Positions 54,755 through 64,000 of a stretch of 64,000 nucleotides of DNA are shown one piece after another. Numbering within the stretch: the first letter of the stretch is position 1; each line of letters starts with the position of its first letter. The position numbers and the translations under genes were made by a program. Under the pieces are notes generated by a model. It made no database searches. It had not been told where the DNA came from and saw only the letters and a list, made by a program, of their open reading frames with translations. Origin of the DNA: Apodemus sylvaticus (Eukaryota > Chordata > Mammalia > Rodentia > Muridae); NCBI RefSeq assembly GCF_947179515.1, contig NC_067482.1, positions 77,976,444 through 78,040,443 of the forward strand, given 5' to 3'.

Positions 54755-55050
54755 AATCTGGGGGCTGTAGAAATAGCTTATCACTTAAGAGTGGCTGCTG
54801 CACAATCAATGGTGCCCAGAGTTCAGGCCCTCGTGGCCACACAGCAGGTCAGGTGTCCCATACACTTGTAAGCCAGCTCAGAGACAGGAGGACCACTGGA
54901 GCTTGCTGCCTTCTAGCCCAGATGAAAAAATACAAGCCCTGGGGAGAGACCCTGCTGCAAAGGACAGAGAAAGCACACGGTGATACAGGACACCCAGGCC
55001 TGCCATCTTGTGGCCTCTATGTATGTGCAAACAGAAATAGTTGTAAATAT
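54755..55050 (+). repeat. tRNA-derived SINE (B3/B4 type), plus strand
   Basis: GGGGGCTGTAGAAATAGCTT ATCACTTAAGAGTGGC ... CTGGGGAGAGACCCTGCTGC ... GTGGCCTCTATGTATGTGC; divergent. Confidence 0.5.
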
Positions 55051-56950
55051 AAAAAAAGGAGGGCCAATCATAAAGTAAATCATAAGCTAGACTTAGCCAA
55101 TTATGCTGCAGTTTGACTCTTAGGTCAATCCATTCCTTTTCTTTATGAGAGAGGGATGCTATCTTAACCATTATCACAAACTCAGAAACTCAACACGGCT
55201 GTACACAAGAGCTCCAGAATTCAGTGACCCACAAACAGATAAAGGGGGGGGGGAACTCATCCCAGACTAGTGAGGAGGAGGAGGAGGAGGAGGAGAAGTT
55301 TTAACCCAGAAAGGCTGTAGCCTCCATGGGTGATAACCACACCCGCATACTCAGGTGTTCTATAAGTCAGGATCTGTTCTCACATCTCTACTCCTCATGG
55401 TTTTTCTTCATCTGAAAGATGAAGCTTGGGTCTGGGTTCTGAGGTAGAAGCTGAATGGCTCCTTATCAACACATTTAATGCGCTGTTGCTGGAAAGCAGA
55501 GATAGCTGGGCAGTGAATGACTCCAGAAAACTGAGCATGCAGAATGGGCAAAGTTCTTGGAGCTGAAGTGCCAAGCTTCTGCAATTCTAGCCACAGGCAC
55601 GTATCTCTGAAAACCGCACTTCATGTCTTCTGGTTTAATTCCTTGTCTGCAAACTGATATGGCAGGCCAGCTAAGAAACACATGGCTCAGAAAGGTTTAT
55701 AAAGCTCCCTCACTTGCCTTCTCCTCTGGCCACTTTGTGTCTGTTCTTTTCTCTGTCCCATCATGCCTTCCTTCTAGTTTATGGCACGAGCGTTACTAAT
55801 GCTCACAGTGAGGCCTGTCTGGGGCGTTGTGAGTACTTGAGGCACATTTGGTACTTACTTGTTCACTCTGATACTAAAATGTTCATTAAAGCTAGATTCT
55901 GTCTGGGCCTCATGATCCTGCTTTATGACACTCTCAGGGGCAATTGACTCAACACTCCACACCAAAGAAAGCTGTGTTCTCTAGGCTAGCACACCATGAA
56001 TATATTCCTCCAGATTTAGAAAGCCTGTCACAAAATCAAAGGCAAGGGATAAACACCAGCAGTGACTTCCATCATCTTCTGTGATCAGGTCTGTTAAGTG
56101 CAGAATAGGTGAGTCTAGGGGTCACCCAAGGAAATGTACTAGTGAGCCAAGTACTGCTCTAGCACTGGCTTTGCACTTCCAGGGAAAGATCTGACAATGC
56201 AGACGCTTCTAGCAGGCTTTCAGTATGGACACAGCTGCAGCTCCTACATGGAAGTCTAATCAATATGCACAAGACCAGAGAAGAAACAAGCTCAGCATTC
56301 CAGGGCGTTGCTAGTGACCTAGAGAACCGATCGGTATCACCAGAGGAGAAAGAACCCGGAAGCTCAGCCCTCACAACCAGAGCTGCCTCACAACGGAGCA
56401 GGTCAACAGGTTGAAGGGAATTTCTAAAAAAGAAACTAGCTGGCTCCATCTACATTCACCAGGAATGCTTTGGAAAAAGTTTGGATAGAGGAATGCAACA
56501 GTCTCTCCTGACTCCAAGATCTAACAGACTGTCATAGAAAACTAGAAGGCCTGTGCTCTGGAAGAAGGCACGTGGTCCTGTTTCTTCCAGACTTGGACAC
56601 CTCTGTAGTATCCTGGCTCAGTGACTTAAATAAGAACGGGGAAGTGGGAGCGACCATAGGCCAAGCCAGGGGTTCATGTATCAACATTAGGCATTTCAAA
56701 ATAGCTTTCTGTAGCTACCTCCAAATGAGCATCACAAGTTTTAAGAAAGGAACAAGCAAACAAAAAGCCATCCCCAAACAACAGTAAAGCAAGCAAATAC
56801 CCAACCAAATTACAGGCATTAGTGAGACACACTGTGGTCTTTCTCTTCTATAAATCATTTTGGTTTCTTCCCCCCTGAGGAAAAATTGAAGTGTTTATTT
56901 ATAAACACTTTTTTATTTATAAAATTTATTTATTTATAAAATAAATAAAT
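55051..56950. other. Mostly unique Depdc5 intron sequence
   Basis: A (GAG)n tract at 55269-55295 and no other repeat recognised. No exon-like conserved frame. Confidence 0.4.
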
Positions 56951-56954
56951 TGGT

Positions 56955-57215
56955 TAGGTTTCTGAGTCAGGGCCTCACTATGCAGCCTAGGCTGGCCTCA
57001 AATTCACAGTCCCTGCTCTGCTTCTGCCTCCCAAATGCTAGGATTATGGATGTGCACTACTAATCTCATCTGGTCAGAAAGAAATTACGTGTGTGTGTGT
57101 GTGTGTGTGTGTGTTTTGAGATTTATGTATTCCTGACTGTCCTTGAACTCAGAGATTCTCTTGCCCTGCCTCCAAGTGCTAGGATGAAAAGGTGAACTCA
57201 CCACATCCAGCCATA
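56955..57215 (-). repeat. Two B1 SINEs (-) split by (GT)n
   Basis: Reverse B1 at 56955-57070, (GT)13 at 57089-57114, reverse B1 at 57115-57215 (TGACTGTCCTTGAACTCAG). Confidence 0.7.
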
Positions 57216-57261
57216 CTTGGAAACATTTTTTTTCTTGTTTGGCAAGATGGCATATCCTTTT

Positions 57262-57497
57262 AACCAATGGGTCTCTACTGTCCTAATGCTATGACCCTTT
57301 TATACAGTCAGTTCCTTATATTGTGGTGACTCCCAATCATAAATTATTTTCATTGCTACTTCATAACTAATTTTGCTAGTTAATGAATCATAGTGTAAAT
57401 ATTTGTGTTTTCCAGTGGTCTTAGGCAACCCCTCTGAAACAAGCCTTTGACCTCTAGAGGGGCCATGACCCACAGGTTGAGAACCTCTGCTTTAAAT
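57262..57497 (-). mobile_element. URR1-type hAT DNA transposon, minus strand
   Basis: Ends ACCAATGGGTCTCTAC and CCACAGGTTGAGAACCTCTG C. Interior ATTGCTACTTCATAACTAATTTTGCTAG is the reverse of the URR1 core. Diverged from the copy at 47046. Confidence 0.8.
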
Positions 57498-57679
57498 CCA
57501 GCAGAGGAAAGTGGACCTTTGTTTATTGTAGGACAGCCGGGACCACACAGTGAGATCCTCTCACAATCAAAGTCACAAACAGTTTTCTTGTGGTTCTAAG
57601 TAGGGCCTATACATGCTAGAGGGCTAGCAACCTCCCTTCCCCAGCTACCTGCTATTCTCAGACTACAAAGACAACTTAC

Positions 57680-57907
57680 CTAAGAGTGCAGCTGCCTGGC
57701 TCCGTCCTCCAAAGCTTCTGCTGAAGGAGCTGTGCCTGCTTGCATAAGAGGCTGGCCGGCTGGGCAGCCAGGGCAGGAGGAAGGCAGGAATCTCAGAGTG
57801 CACGAGCTCTTCTGCCACAAAGGCTACCTCAAACCACTTGCGTTGGAAGCTGGCAAAATCATCCACTCCTGCTGTGTGCCAGGGGGCAGAGGGCTGCTGC
57901 ATAGCCA
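57680..57907 (-). CDS. Depdc5: Depdc5 exon: start of the C-terminal domain
   Basis: 228 nt between acceptor TTTCCCAG and donor TTAG|GTAAGT. Encodes (V)AMQQPSAPWHTAGVDDFASF, then a segment including KWFEVAFVAEELVHSEIPAF and RSFGGRSQAAALL. It follows the DEP domain directly and is near-identical to DEPDC5 as I know it. Phase 1 at both ends. Confidence 0.95.
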
Positions 57908-58845
57908 CTGGGAAATGCAGAGGAAGTAAAGGACCCCTTATCACAATGCTCGCTTTCTGACTGATATATATTACAGTACAGACCTTGAAAACACTGTGTT
58001 AAGAACCAGGTGTAAAAGTCTACGTTCTATATGACTCTTTATACATGACATATTTAGAAAAAAACAGCTCCTAGTGTTTACACTGAGAGTGAATGGAAAT
58101 AAAGGGTGGGGCAGTGACAGCTAACAAAGAAGAGGTGGTGGTTGTTCAGTACTGTGAATGGCTTTTGTTATGTAGGCTAATTTTATGTTATGTAAGTTTG
58201 TTTTACTTCAATTAAAAAATCTTATCAGTTTCATAATAATTTCAGGACATAAACTGTTGTGGGTTTTTCTTTTTGTATTAGAAGATAAAAATAGACACTA
58301 TCTTGACAAGAGTGTACAGTCAACAGGACTAGCTATATATACCAACCATATCACGTATGGACCCAGAGGCACTGGCTATACCATATCACATATGGACCCA
58401 GAGGTGAAAAGTGACTTAGCAGATGGAAGGAGTCACTTCCAGCCAGTCCCCATGCACCTGAAATTCATACACTACGAGGCTGGTCTGAGTCCTTGGTGCC
58501 TCCAGAGTTATGCAAGCTAGATAAACTCATGCTAGAAATTGTTCCCCATTGGAGAATTCCCTTTCTTCATTAAAAAGGGGTAGAGCTACAATACTCCTAA
58601 GAAGCAGAGTGTTTGCCTTATGTGCATAGGCCTTGGGTTCCTCTCAGAACCAAAATAAACAGGCAAATGCACACATTCAGCCCCCTAGACTCATGTGCTG
58701 TATATCTACAGATTCAGTCAAACACATGGAAAGTGTTTTAGGGGGTGGGATAGGAGAGTATTTACACTGAATATGACCAAATTTTTCTTGTTTCCTAAAC
58801 AATGCAGTATAATACAACAGCACTTTACCTGCAAATACATGGGGT
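57908..58845. other. Unique Depdc5 intron sequence
   Basis: Contains a local duplication: 24-mers beginning CCATATCACGTATGGACCCA at 58346 and (one mismatch) 58381, period 35. An ID-like fragment lies near 58600-58660. Confidence 0.45.

Positions 58846-58847
<2 letters not shown>

Positions 58848-58877
<30 letters not shown>
58848..58877. repeat. (CA)n microsatellite
   Basis: 15 CA units. Confidence 0.95.
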
Positions 58878-58880
<3 letters not shown>

Positions 58881-59060
58881 TACACATTTATAAAAACAGC
58901 TAAATAAATCATTTTGAAAAATCAGCATTGTTATTCACTTATGCTTAAAATACATACAAATGCTGAAAGTTAACAGAGTGTCAAATCAAAATTCAAAGCC
59001 ACACACAGAGCTCACGATGCACTGTGATGTGAAAGACTAGGGAAAGGCTCTGGCTCTGAC

Positions 59061-59169
59061 CTCGCTCGGGTTCTTTGTCCAGCACGATCTTGTAGAAATA
59101 GAAGCCATAAATGAAGGTCCGCCATGCTTCGCCAGACGCATGTGTGATGAGCTGCTCTTCTAGCATTTT
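59061..59169 (-). CDS. Depdc5: Depdc5 exon: second half of the DEP domain
   Basis: 109 nt with acceptor TTTCCTAG and donor CGAG|GTCAGA. Encodes KMLEEQLITHASGEAW through FYFYKIV to ...DKEPER, the C-terminal half of the DEP (Dishevelled/Egl-10/Pleckstrin) domain that names the protein. Starts in phase 0 and ends in phase 1; the last base joins TG of the next exon to make Val. A longer open frame here (reading ENARRAAHH...) is a shadow in another frame. Confidence 0.93.
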
Positions 59170-59454
59170 CTAGGAAAGACAACGACAGTCTTGAAAGTCC
59201 TGCAGTTGACATCTCAGAGGCAGCCCTTGCTTGCACACAGCAGCCAAGGTAGTGGAGTGACTGGAGAACTGAGTTCACACCTCTGACAACGTGCTATGTG
59301 AAGATGAACTTGTTCTAAGTTATAAAATGTATCAATTTCATCAAACATTTTGAACATACAAACCATCCAAGTAGATAACCACCTAACTTCAATAAATGTA
59401 ACAATCTGCAAGGCAGTATGGTCCTCTTTAGAGAATGTCTCCCAAAATCCCCAA

Positions 59455-59545
59455 AGGAAAACTAGTTGTGGTGTACACCCCTTAATCCCACTGGGGAAGT
59501 GGAGGCAGGAGGATGAGGACTTCAAGATCATCTTGGTTCACTGAC
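59455..59545 (+). repeat. Truncated B1-like SINE
   Basis: AACTAGTTGTGGTGTACACC CCTTAATCCC ... GGAGGCAGGAGGATGAGG. Confidence 0.6.
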
Positions 59546-59639
59546 GATCTAAGAGAACTTTAAAGAACGAACACCAGTGCTCCTGGTTAGTTCTTTTTCT
59601 CATCAGTGTTTCTTAAACTATTCCACAAAACAGAAACAG

Positions 59640-60540
59640 GAAAGATGTCACCAAATTCTTTTTATGGATTTTAATCCTGTGCTCATGAATTAATATGAAA
59701 AGTACCTATCTAATCTACAGAGTCAATGCAATCCCCATTAAGTTCCAATGCCACTCTTCACAGAAGAAGGAAAAAATCTTAAAATTCATATGGATGCACA
59801 GACAGTCAATGTAATCTTGAGCAAAAAGAATGGTGCTGGAGGGACCACCATACCTGACTTCAGGTTATACCAGAGCACCTCTTTGGCACACACAAGACAC
59901 ACAGATCAGTGACATACAGTGAGGAGTCAAGACAGCAAAAAATACTCACTGAAGACAGTGTCCACAAACAGGACTGGGAAACTTGTATCTCTACTGTAGA
60001 AAAATGAAACTAGATTCCTGTCTCTCACCCTGTACAACAATCAACTCCCACTGAATCAAGACCTCTAATGCAATACTGGGAACTCTGAACCTCTTAGAGA
60101 AAGACCTAAGATCTAAGCATAGGCGAAGACTTACTGAATATGGCTCAGGAAATAATAGTAACAACTGACAAACAAGACTTCATGAGACTACAAACTAATC
60201 TAAAAAGGCTCTGCACAGCAAAGGGACAGGGAGTGGAGAGACAGTTTGTAGACAAAGAAATGTGGTTTATATACACAATGGAATTGTTTCTCATCCATAA
60301 TAAAAATAAATTTACACTGACACAATTGGAGATAATCACATTGATTAAGCCAACTATAAAAGAAATGCTTTGTATTTTCTCTTGATTGAGGTTCTGCCAT
60401 CTTATATATTATGTAAGTGTCGGAGGGAAGTGTCGGAGGGACACAGCGGTGACGGACAGGAGTGGTAAGTGGGCAAGAGGAGAGCAGCAGTGTGGATGGA
60501 GATAAGTGGACGTGACACTTTATGAAAATGCCTTTTCCTC
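59640..60540 (+). mobile_element. L1 ORF2 3' part and 3'UTR, degenerate
   Basis: Segments such as TCAATGCAATCCCCATTAAG, ACCATACCTGACTTCAGGTTATACCAGAGC, AGACTTCATGAGACTACAAA and ATACACAATGGAATTG follow the end of L1 ORF2 in order, with deletions and stop codons. No intact reading frame. Confidence 0.85.
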
Positions 60541-60544
60541 TTCA

Positions 60545-60686
60545 CTTATGTGAGACGATGTTTCTGTGTAGCCTTGGCTGTCCTAGAAGAACATGATCTG
60601 TAGAGCAAGCCGGTCTCAGACTCACAGAGATCCCCTGCCTCTGCCTCTCAGGAGCTGGGATTAAGGCATGCAACACTGCCCGATGT
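60545..60686 (-). repeat. B1 SINE, minus strand
   Basis: GAGACGATGTTTCTGTGTAGCC ... GGGATTAAGGCATGCAACAC. Confidence 0.8.
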
Positions 60687-60689
60687 ATG

Positions 60690-61230
60690 AAAATGTCCTC
60701 ACATGGCCTCCTACCACATACAATGAGTATATATCAATAAAAATTTTAAAAAGAAATGTGTAAGAATAAAAAGGGAAAACTCATTTGCACTGGCCACACA
60801 CAGAGGATTCCTCAATTACCATCCCTTAATCAATACACTTACATTTTATTTGGTTTTAAATAACCTAGAATGGTGTATAACATATGGGAGGGCTAAATGT
60901 CCTATTGTAAATATAAAGAATTTGAGCATTTGTAGATTTTGATACAGATGGTAAATTTGGAATGTATCCTCAGATATCAAAGAAAAACTGAACTGTTTTT
61001 AATTTATAAATTAGGCATAGTAAGATACTAATGATAATTAATAATAAAATGCAGCTATATAATATACCACATATATTATAATAAAGATGCTTTAAATATT
61101 ATTTCAGGAATGTTCCAGTTAATATTTTTGAGTCAGTTTACCATGGTTAACTGAAAGTTTAGGAAATAATTGAGATAAGGGAACACTATGACATTAATGT
61201 CAACTCATATTATTTAAAAAAAAAAACCAA
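60690..61230. other. AT-rich Depdc5 intron sequence
   Basis: Strongly AT-rich, no repeat family or exon recognised. Confidence 0.4.
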
Positions 61231-61232
61231 AA

Positions 61233-61449
61233 CCATCTGGGATGTTGGTAAATGCCTTTAACTAAGGAGATAGATACACGTAGATCTCTGAGTTCTAGGA
61301 CAGAGTGGTTTACACAGTGAGTTCCAGGACAGCCAGGGCTAGAGAGAGACTGTCTCAAACACAGAACAGAACAGAACAGAACAGAACAGAACAGAACAGA
61401 ACAGAACAGAACAGAACAGAACAGAGCAGAACAGAACAGAACAGAACAA
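61233..61449 (+). repeat. B1 SINE with (ACAGA)n pentanucleotide tail
   Basis: B1-like body to about 61360, then about 18 copies of ACAGA (61361-61449) with one ACAGAGCAGA variant. Likely expanded from the B1 A-tail. Confidence 0.85.
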
Positions 61450-61452
61450 AAT

Positions 61453-61845
61453 GGGGGCTGGAGAGATGTCTCAGTGGTTAAAAGCATAGACTTCTTTTCC
61501 AGTGGACCAGGGTTTAATTTTTATTAACCACATGCTAACAACTGCCCAGTTCCAGAGGATCAGATGTCATCTTCTGGCCTTCTCTGGCACCAGGATAAAC
61601 ACATATGCAAGCAAAATACTCAAACATATAAAATTAAAAAAAAATTAGAAAAATATATACAACATAGGGCCAGAGAGTTATTTCATTGGTTAAGAGCACT
61701 TGCTGGTCTTCTAGAGGACCCCAGTTCAGTTCTCAGAACCCACAGGTAGCTCAGCACCACCCTTAACTCCAGTTTGAGGGAATCTAATTACACTAATCTA
61801 ATCAGACATGCAGATTACTGGTGTACACATACACAAAACATTTTC
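61453..61845 (+). repeat. B2 then B3 SINE, plus strand
   Basis: 61453-61640 B2-like (GGGGGCTGGAGAGATGTCTC ... ATAAAATTAAAAA). 61668-61845 B3-like (GGGCCAGAGAGTTATTTCAT ... CTAGAGGACCCCAGTTCAG). Confidence 0.8.
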
Positions 61846-61918
61846 TTTTAAAAAGGACATAAACAACAACAAAACTATAGATTCTTTTAAGTCCCATTCT
61901 TTCTTCTCAACTAAGAAA

Positions 61919-62240
61919 TGTGGTGGTCTGAGTGAGAATGGCCCCCAGGGGCTCATATGTTTGAATACTTGGGCCCCAGTTGGTAGAACTGTTCCGGAAG
62001 GATTAGGAGGTGTGGCTTTGTGGAGGAAAGTGTGTCACAGGGGGAAGAGTTAGGGGGTTTCAAAAGACTCATCACCAATATGCTCTCTGCCTCCTGTTTT
62101 GTTTGAGAGGAGCTCTTCACTATTCCTGCCTCCAGACCTTCACTCAGCCATCATAGCCTTTAACCTGCAACTATAAGCCCATTTATCACTTTCTTTTATT
62201 AAGTTGTCTTGTTCATTTCGATAGAAAAGTAACTAATGCA
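61919..62240 (+). mobile_element. MaLR-type LTR (solo, murine)
   Basis: Begins TGTGGTGGTCTGAGTGAGAA TGGCCCCC, contains GGATTAGGAGGTGTGGC and TTTCTTTTATTAAGTTG, and ends AGTAACTAATGCA. TG...CA ends and order fit an ORR1-like MaLR LTR. No internal coding region. Confidence 0.65.
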
Positions 62241-62311
62241 AGTAATATTCTCAGGAATCTTTTTTAGTTAAAAAATTTTGGTTTTTTTTGTTTTGTTTAT
62301 TTATTTATTTA

Positions 62312-62466
62312 TTTGGATTTGGTTTTTTCGAGACAGGGTTTCTCTGTGTAGCTGTGGCTGTCCTGGAACTCACTCTGTAGACCAGGCTGGCCTTGAACTC
62401 AAAAATCCACCTGCCTCTACCTCCCAGAGTGCTGGGGTTACAGGCGTGCACCACCACCGCCCGGCT
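62312..62466 (-). repeat. Young B1 SINE, minus strand
   Basis: GGATTTGGTTTTTTCGAGAC ... CACCACCGCCCGGC; little diverged. Confidence 0.92.
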
Positions 62467-62469
62467 TGC

Positions 62470-62613
62470 TTTGTTTTAAAGATGTATTTATATTTTATGT
62501 ATTGGATCCTGGAGCTGGATTTACAGCAAGCCATATGATATGGGAATGAAACTCTGGTCCTCTGGATAAGCAATAAGCACTCTTAACCAATGAACCATCT
62601 CCCTTCAGTCCCA
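62470..62613 (-). repeat. B2/B3-type SINE, minus strand
   Basis: ATTTATATTTTATGTATTGG ... CTCTGGATAAGCAATAAGC ... ACCATCTCCCTTCAGTCCC. Confidence 0.65.
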
Positions 62614-62660
62614 AGATTTATTTGTTTATTTTATGTTGCATGTACATGTATGTGAATGTT

Positions 62661-62857
62661 TCAAGTATATATATTTTTTTCTTTTTTCTTTTTTTTTGGT
62701 TCTTTCAAGACAGGGTTTCTCTGTGTAGCCCTGGCTGTCCTGGAACTCACTCTGTAGATCAGGCTGGCCTCAAACTCAGAAATCTGCCTGCCTCTGCCTC
62801 CCAGAGTGCTGGGATTACAGGCGTGCGCCACCACCGCCCGGCCACTCAAGTATATAT
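62661..62857 (-). repeat. Young B1 with 12-bp target-site duplication
   Basis: B1 body about 62690-62845 (TCAAGACAGGGTTTCTCTGT ... CACCACCGCCCGGCCAC). Flanks TCAAGTATATAT at 62661-62672 and 62846-62857. Confidence 0.93.
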
Positions 62858-63173
62858 TTTTAAAAGGTTTTATGTAGCTATGTATTGACATGAGAATGAG
62901 GTTTTAAAGTATTTTAAATTTAAATAAAGGTATAATACTTAGATTCTGGTATCAACTTGTTTTTACTGATATCATGATTCTACATTTATCTACATCAGTA
63001 TGTGTACCTCCAGCTCATTTCCCTTAAATTGTTTTAACAGGATGTCATTTTATCAATAAGGAAGTAATACTCTCAAAGAGATGGAAGGGAAAAACTGTGC
63101 AAAATAGCATGTCAAGACCTCCAAAGAGTGAAATGACGACAGTATTCTTATTCAAATTAGTTCTTACATTTAC

Positions 63174-63218
63174 CATGCAGTGATGAAAAGACAGCTGTTC
63201 AACAACTATCCTGCAGAG
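63174..63218 (-). other. Candidate 45-nt cassette exon in the Depdc5 intron
   Basis: A strong acceptor (pyrimidine-rich CTGTCCACTCAG at 63230-63219) and a donor ATG|GTAAAT (63173) bracket exactly 45 nt with no stop, reading LCRIVVEQLSFHHCM. The flanking Depdc5 junction (IMQ|KML) is phase 0, so inclusion would insert 15 residues in frame inside the DEP domain. The same frame stays open upstream and downstream of the segment. It is absent from the DEPDC5 sequence I recall. Prediction only. Confidence 0.3.
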
Positions 63219-63299
63219 CTGAGTGGACAGGACAGTGTGGACCAGCTCAGTCAGCCTGACCTCATCATTCTGCTTTGTCCACTCAACGGTGAGTTGAAC

Positions 63300-63420
63300 T
63301 TGACAGTATTAATCTCCTGAGTGCCTACTATGTGCCCAGCAACATGCATGTCTCGGGGGTATAGAAATGAGCACTAGAAGGAGGCCCTGTCCAAGCACAA
63401 GACCAGGAAATGAAGTCCCT
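63300..63420 (-). repeat. L2 3' end remnant, minus strand
   Basis: TCCTGAGTGCCTACTATGTG CCCAGCAAC ... GAGCACTAGAAGGAGGCCCTG follows reverse L2. It lies directly upstream (in gene sense) of the candidate cassette exon. Confidence 0.55.
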
Positions 63421-63689
63421 CCTCGCTCTGAGGCCTTTGTAATACTATGTGACATTGCCTGATGCAGAGCCTGGAATTCAGCCTTGGGATTTGGATACAC
63501 AGGCATCTCAGGGTAAGATTGGACTTGGGGCTGGTGACCGTTCCCTGAAAAATCTTTCAGATATTTATCTAAGGGACAAGGACAAGACTTTGTCCAGAAT
63601 ATTTCAGTTCAGACAGTAAGTTCTGGCAAACTTTAAAGCCAAAGCACATGCATGCACATATGCACATACACACATACACATACCTGTTT

Positions 63690-63800
63690 CTGTATTTCTA
63701 AGATAAGGTCTCACTATGTAGAACAGGATGGCTTCTAACTTAATGAACTTATCCTTCTGCCTCCACTTCCTCAGTGCTGCTGGGGACTTGTGCTACCATC
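63690..63800 (-). repeat. Old B1, minus strand
   Basis: GATAAGGTCTCACTATGTAG AACAGGATGGC ... GCTGGGGACTTGTGCTACC. Confidence 0.6.
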
Positions 63801-63992
63801 TCTAACCCTACGGTGTTCAAAGTGTATTCAAAGGAGGACCCATCCTCTCATCAACTTCAGATACACCAAATGTCTGTTAAAAACAGATCCTCACCTCTGC
63901 TTGCAAATCTAGTTACTGGAATGGGTGACTCCTTCCATGACAGACTGTGATGACAAGGACCTGAGAGGACAAACCCCACCTTGCGGTCTCAC

Positions 63993-64000
63993 CTGCATGA
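63993..64000 (-). CDS. Depdc5: Depdc5 exon fragment at the window edge (end of DEP-domain exon)
   Basis: Only TCATGCAG is inside the window, followed by a good donor GTGAGA at 63992. It reads (A)TC ATG CAG, Ile-Met-Gln, matching the ...DIMQ that precedes KMLEEQ in DEPDC5 as I recall it. Phase 0 at the border fits the next exon. The rest of the exon is outside the window. Confidence 0.75.

Larger units (their letters stand above)
41540..64000 (-). other. Depdc5: Depdc5 transcription unit, 3' part (5' end outside the window)
   Basis: Minus-strand gene entering from the right edge. Seven complete coding exons plus the last 8 bases of another are recognisable, all with GT/AG borders and compatible phases (0,1,1,0,1,2,1). 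From 59169 onward they sum to 1116 nt, that is 371 residues and a stop. DEPDC5 is the GATOR1 subunit which, with NPRL2 and NPRL3, acts as GAP for RagA/B at the lysosome and restrains mTORC1 under amino-acid shortage. The human protein is about 1600 residues, so roughly the last quarter is here: the end of the DEP domain and the C-terminal domain. Confidence 0.95.

Noticed and set aside
59012..59278. 88-codon minus-strand ORF over the Depdc5 DEP exon
   Set aside because: It uses a different frame from the KMLEEQ...FYFYKIV reading that has matching splice phases.
59640..60540. Reverse-transcriptase gene remnant as a live L1
   Set aside because: Only the diverged 3' end of ORF2 and UTR remains, with stops and deletions.

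Overview
The window is mammalian chromosomal DNA from a murine rodent, most likely Mus. It has split genes with GT/AG introns and a CpG-island promoter. It is dense in rodent-specific SINEs (B1, B2, B3, B4, a few ID) and carries murine L1 3' ends and URR1 DNA transposons, over an older layer of L2, MIR and MaLR remnants. ID copies are few, which fits mouse better than rat. Species is inferred from repeat types and was not tested by search.

Two protein genes are supported, both on the minus strand. Ywhah (14-3-3 eta) is complete: coding exon 1 at 11317-11403, a 7.6 kb intron, and exon 2 at 3023-3676, with the 3'UTR running to about 2250. The joined exons give exactly 246 codons plus stop. Its CpG-island promoter (about 10960-12060) holds a perfect CRE next to a TATA-type box that reads best on the opposite (+) strand, so a divergent transcript is possible. 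Depdc5 (GATOR1 subunit) is partial. Its last seven coding exons lie between 59169 and 41979 and join in one frame into 371 C-terminal residues plus stop. The final 8 bases of one more upstream exon sit at the right edge (63993-64000). Its poly(A) signal is at 41558-41563.

Layout: 1-2250, SINE-rich flank downstream of Ywhah; 2250-about 11700, Ywhah; about 11760-41540, a 30 kb intergenic stretch with SINEs, microsatellites (including a 214 bp CTT/CTC tract), old L2/MIR/MaLR pieces and several kilobases of unique DNA; 41540-64000, the 3' part of Depdc5, whose introns hold a 30-bp x 38 minisatellite (45442-46600), a 51-bp x 4 array (48106-48307), L1 fragments and many SINEs.

The gene order matches the known Depdc5-Ywhah neighbourhood. 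The proteins are functionally distinct: Depdc5 is in the complex that switches off RagA/B to restrain mTORC1, and 14-3-3 eta is a phosphoserine/threonine-binding adaptor. I found no new multigene system. The best leads are a possible 45-nt in-frame cassette exon in Depdc5 (63174-63218), the outward-pointing CRE/TATA core at the Ywhah promoter, and the coding-frame-preserving minisatellite.
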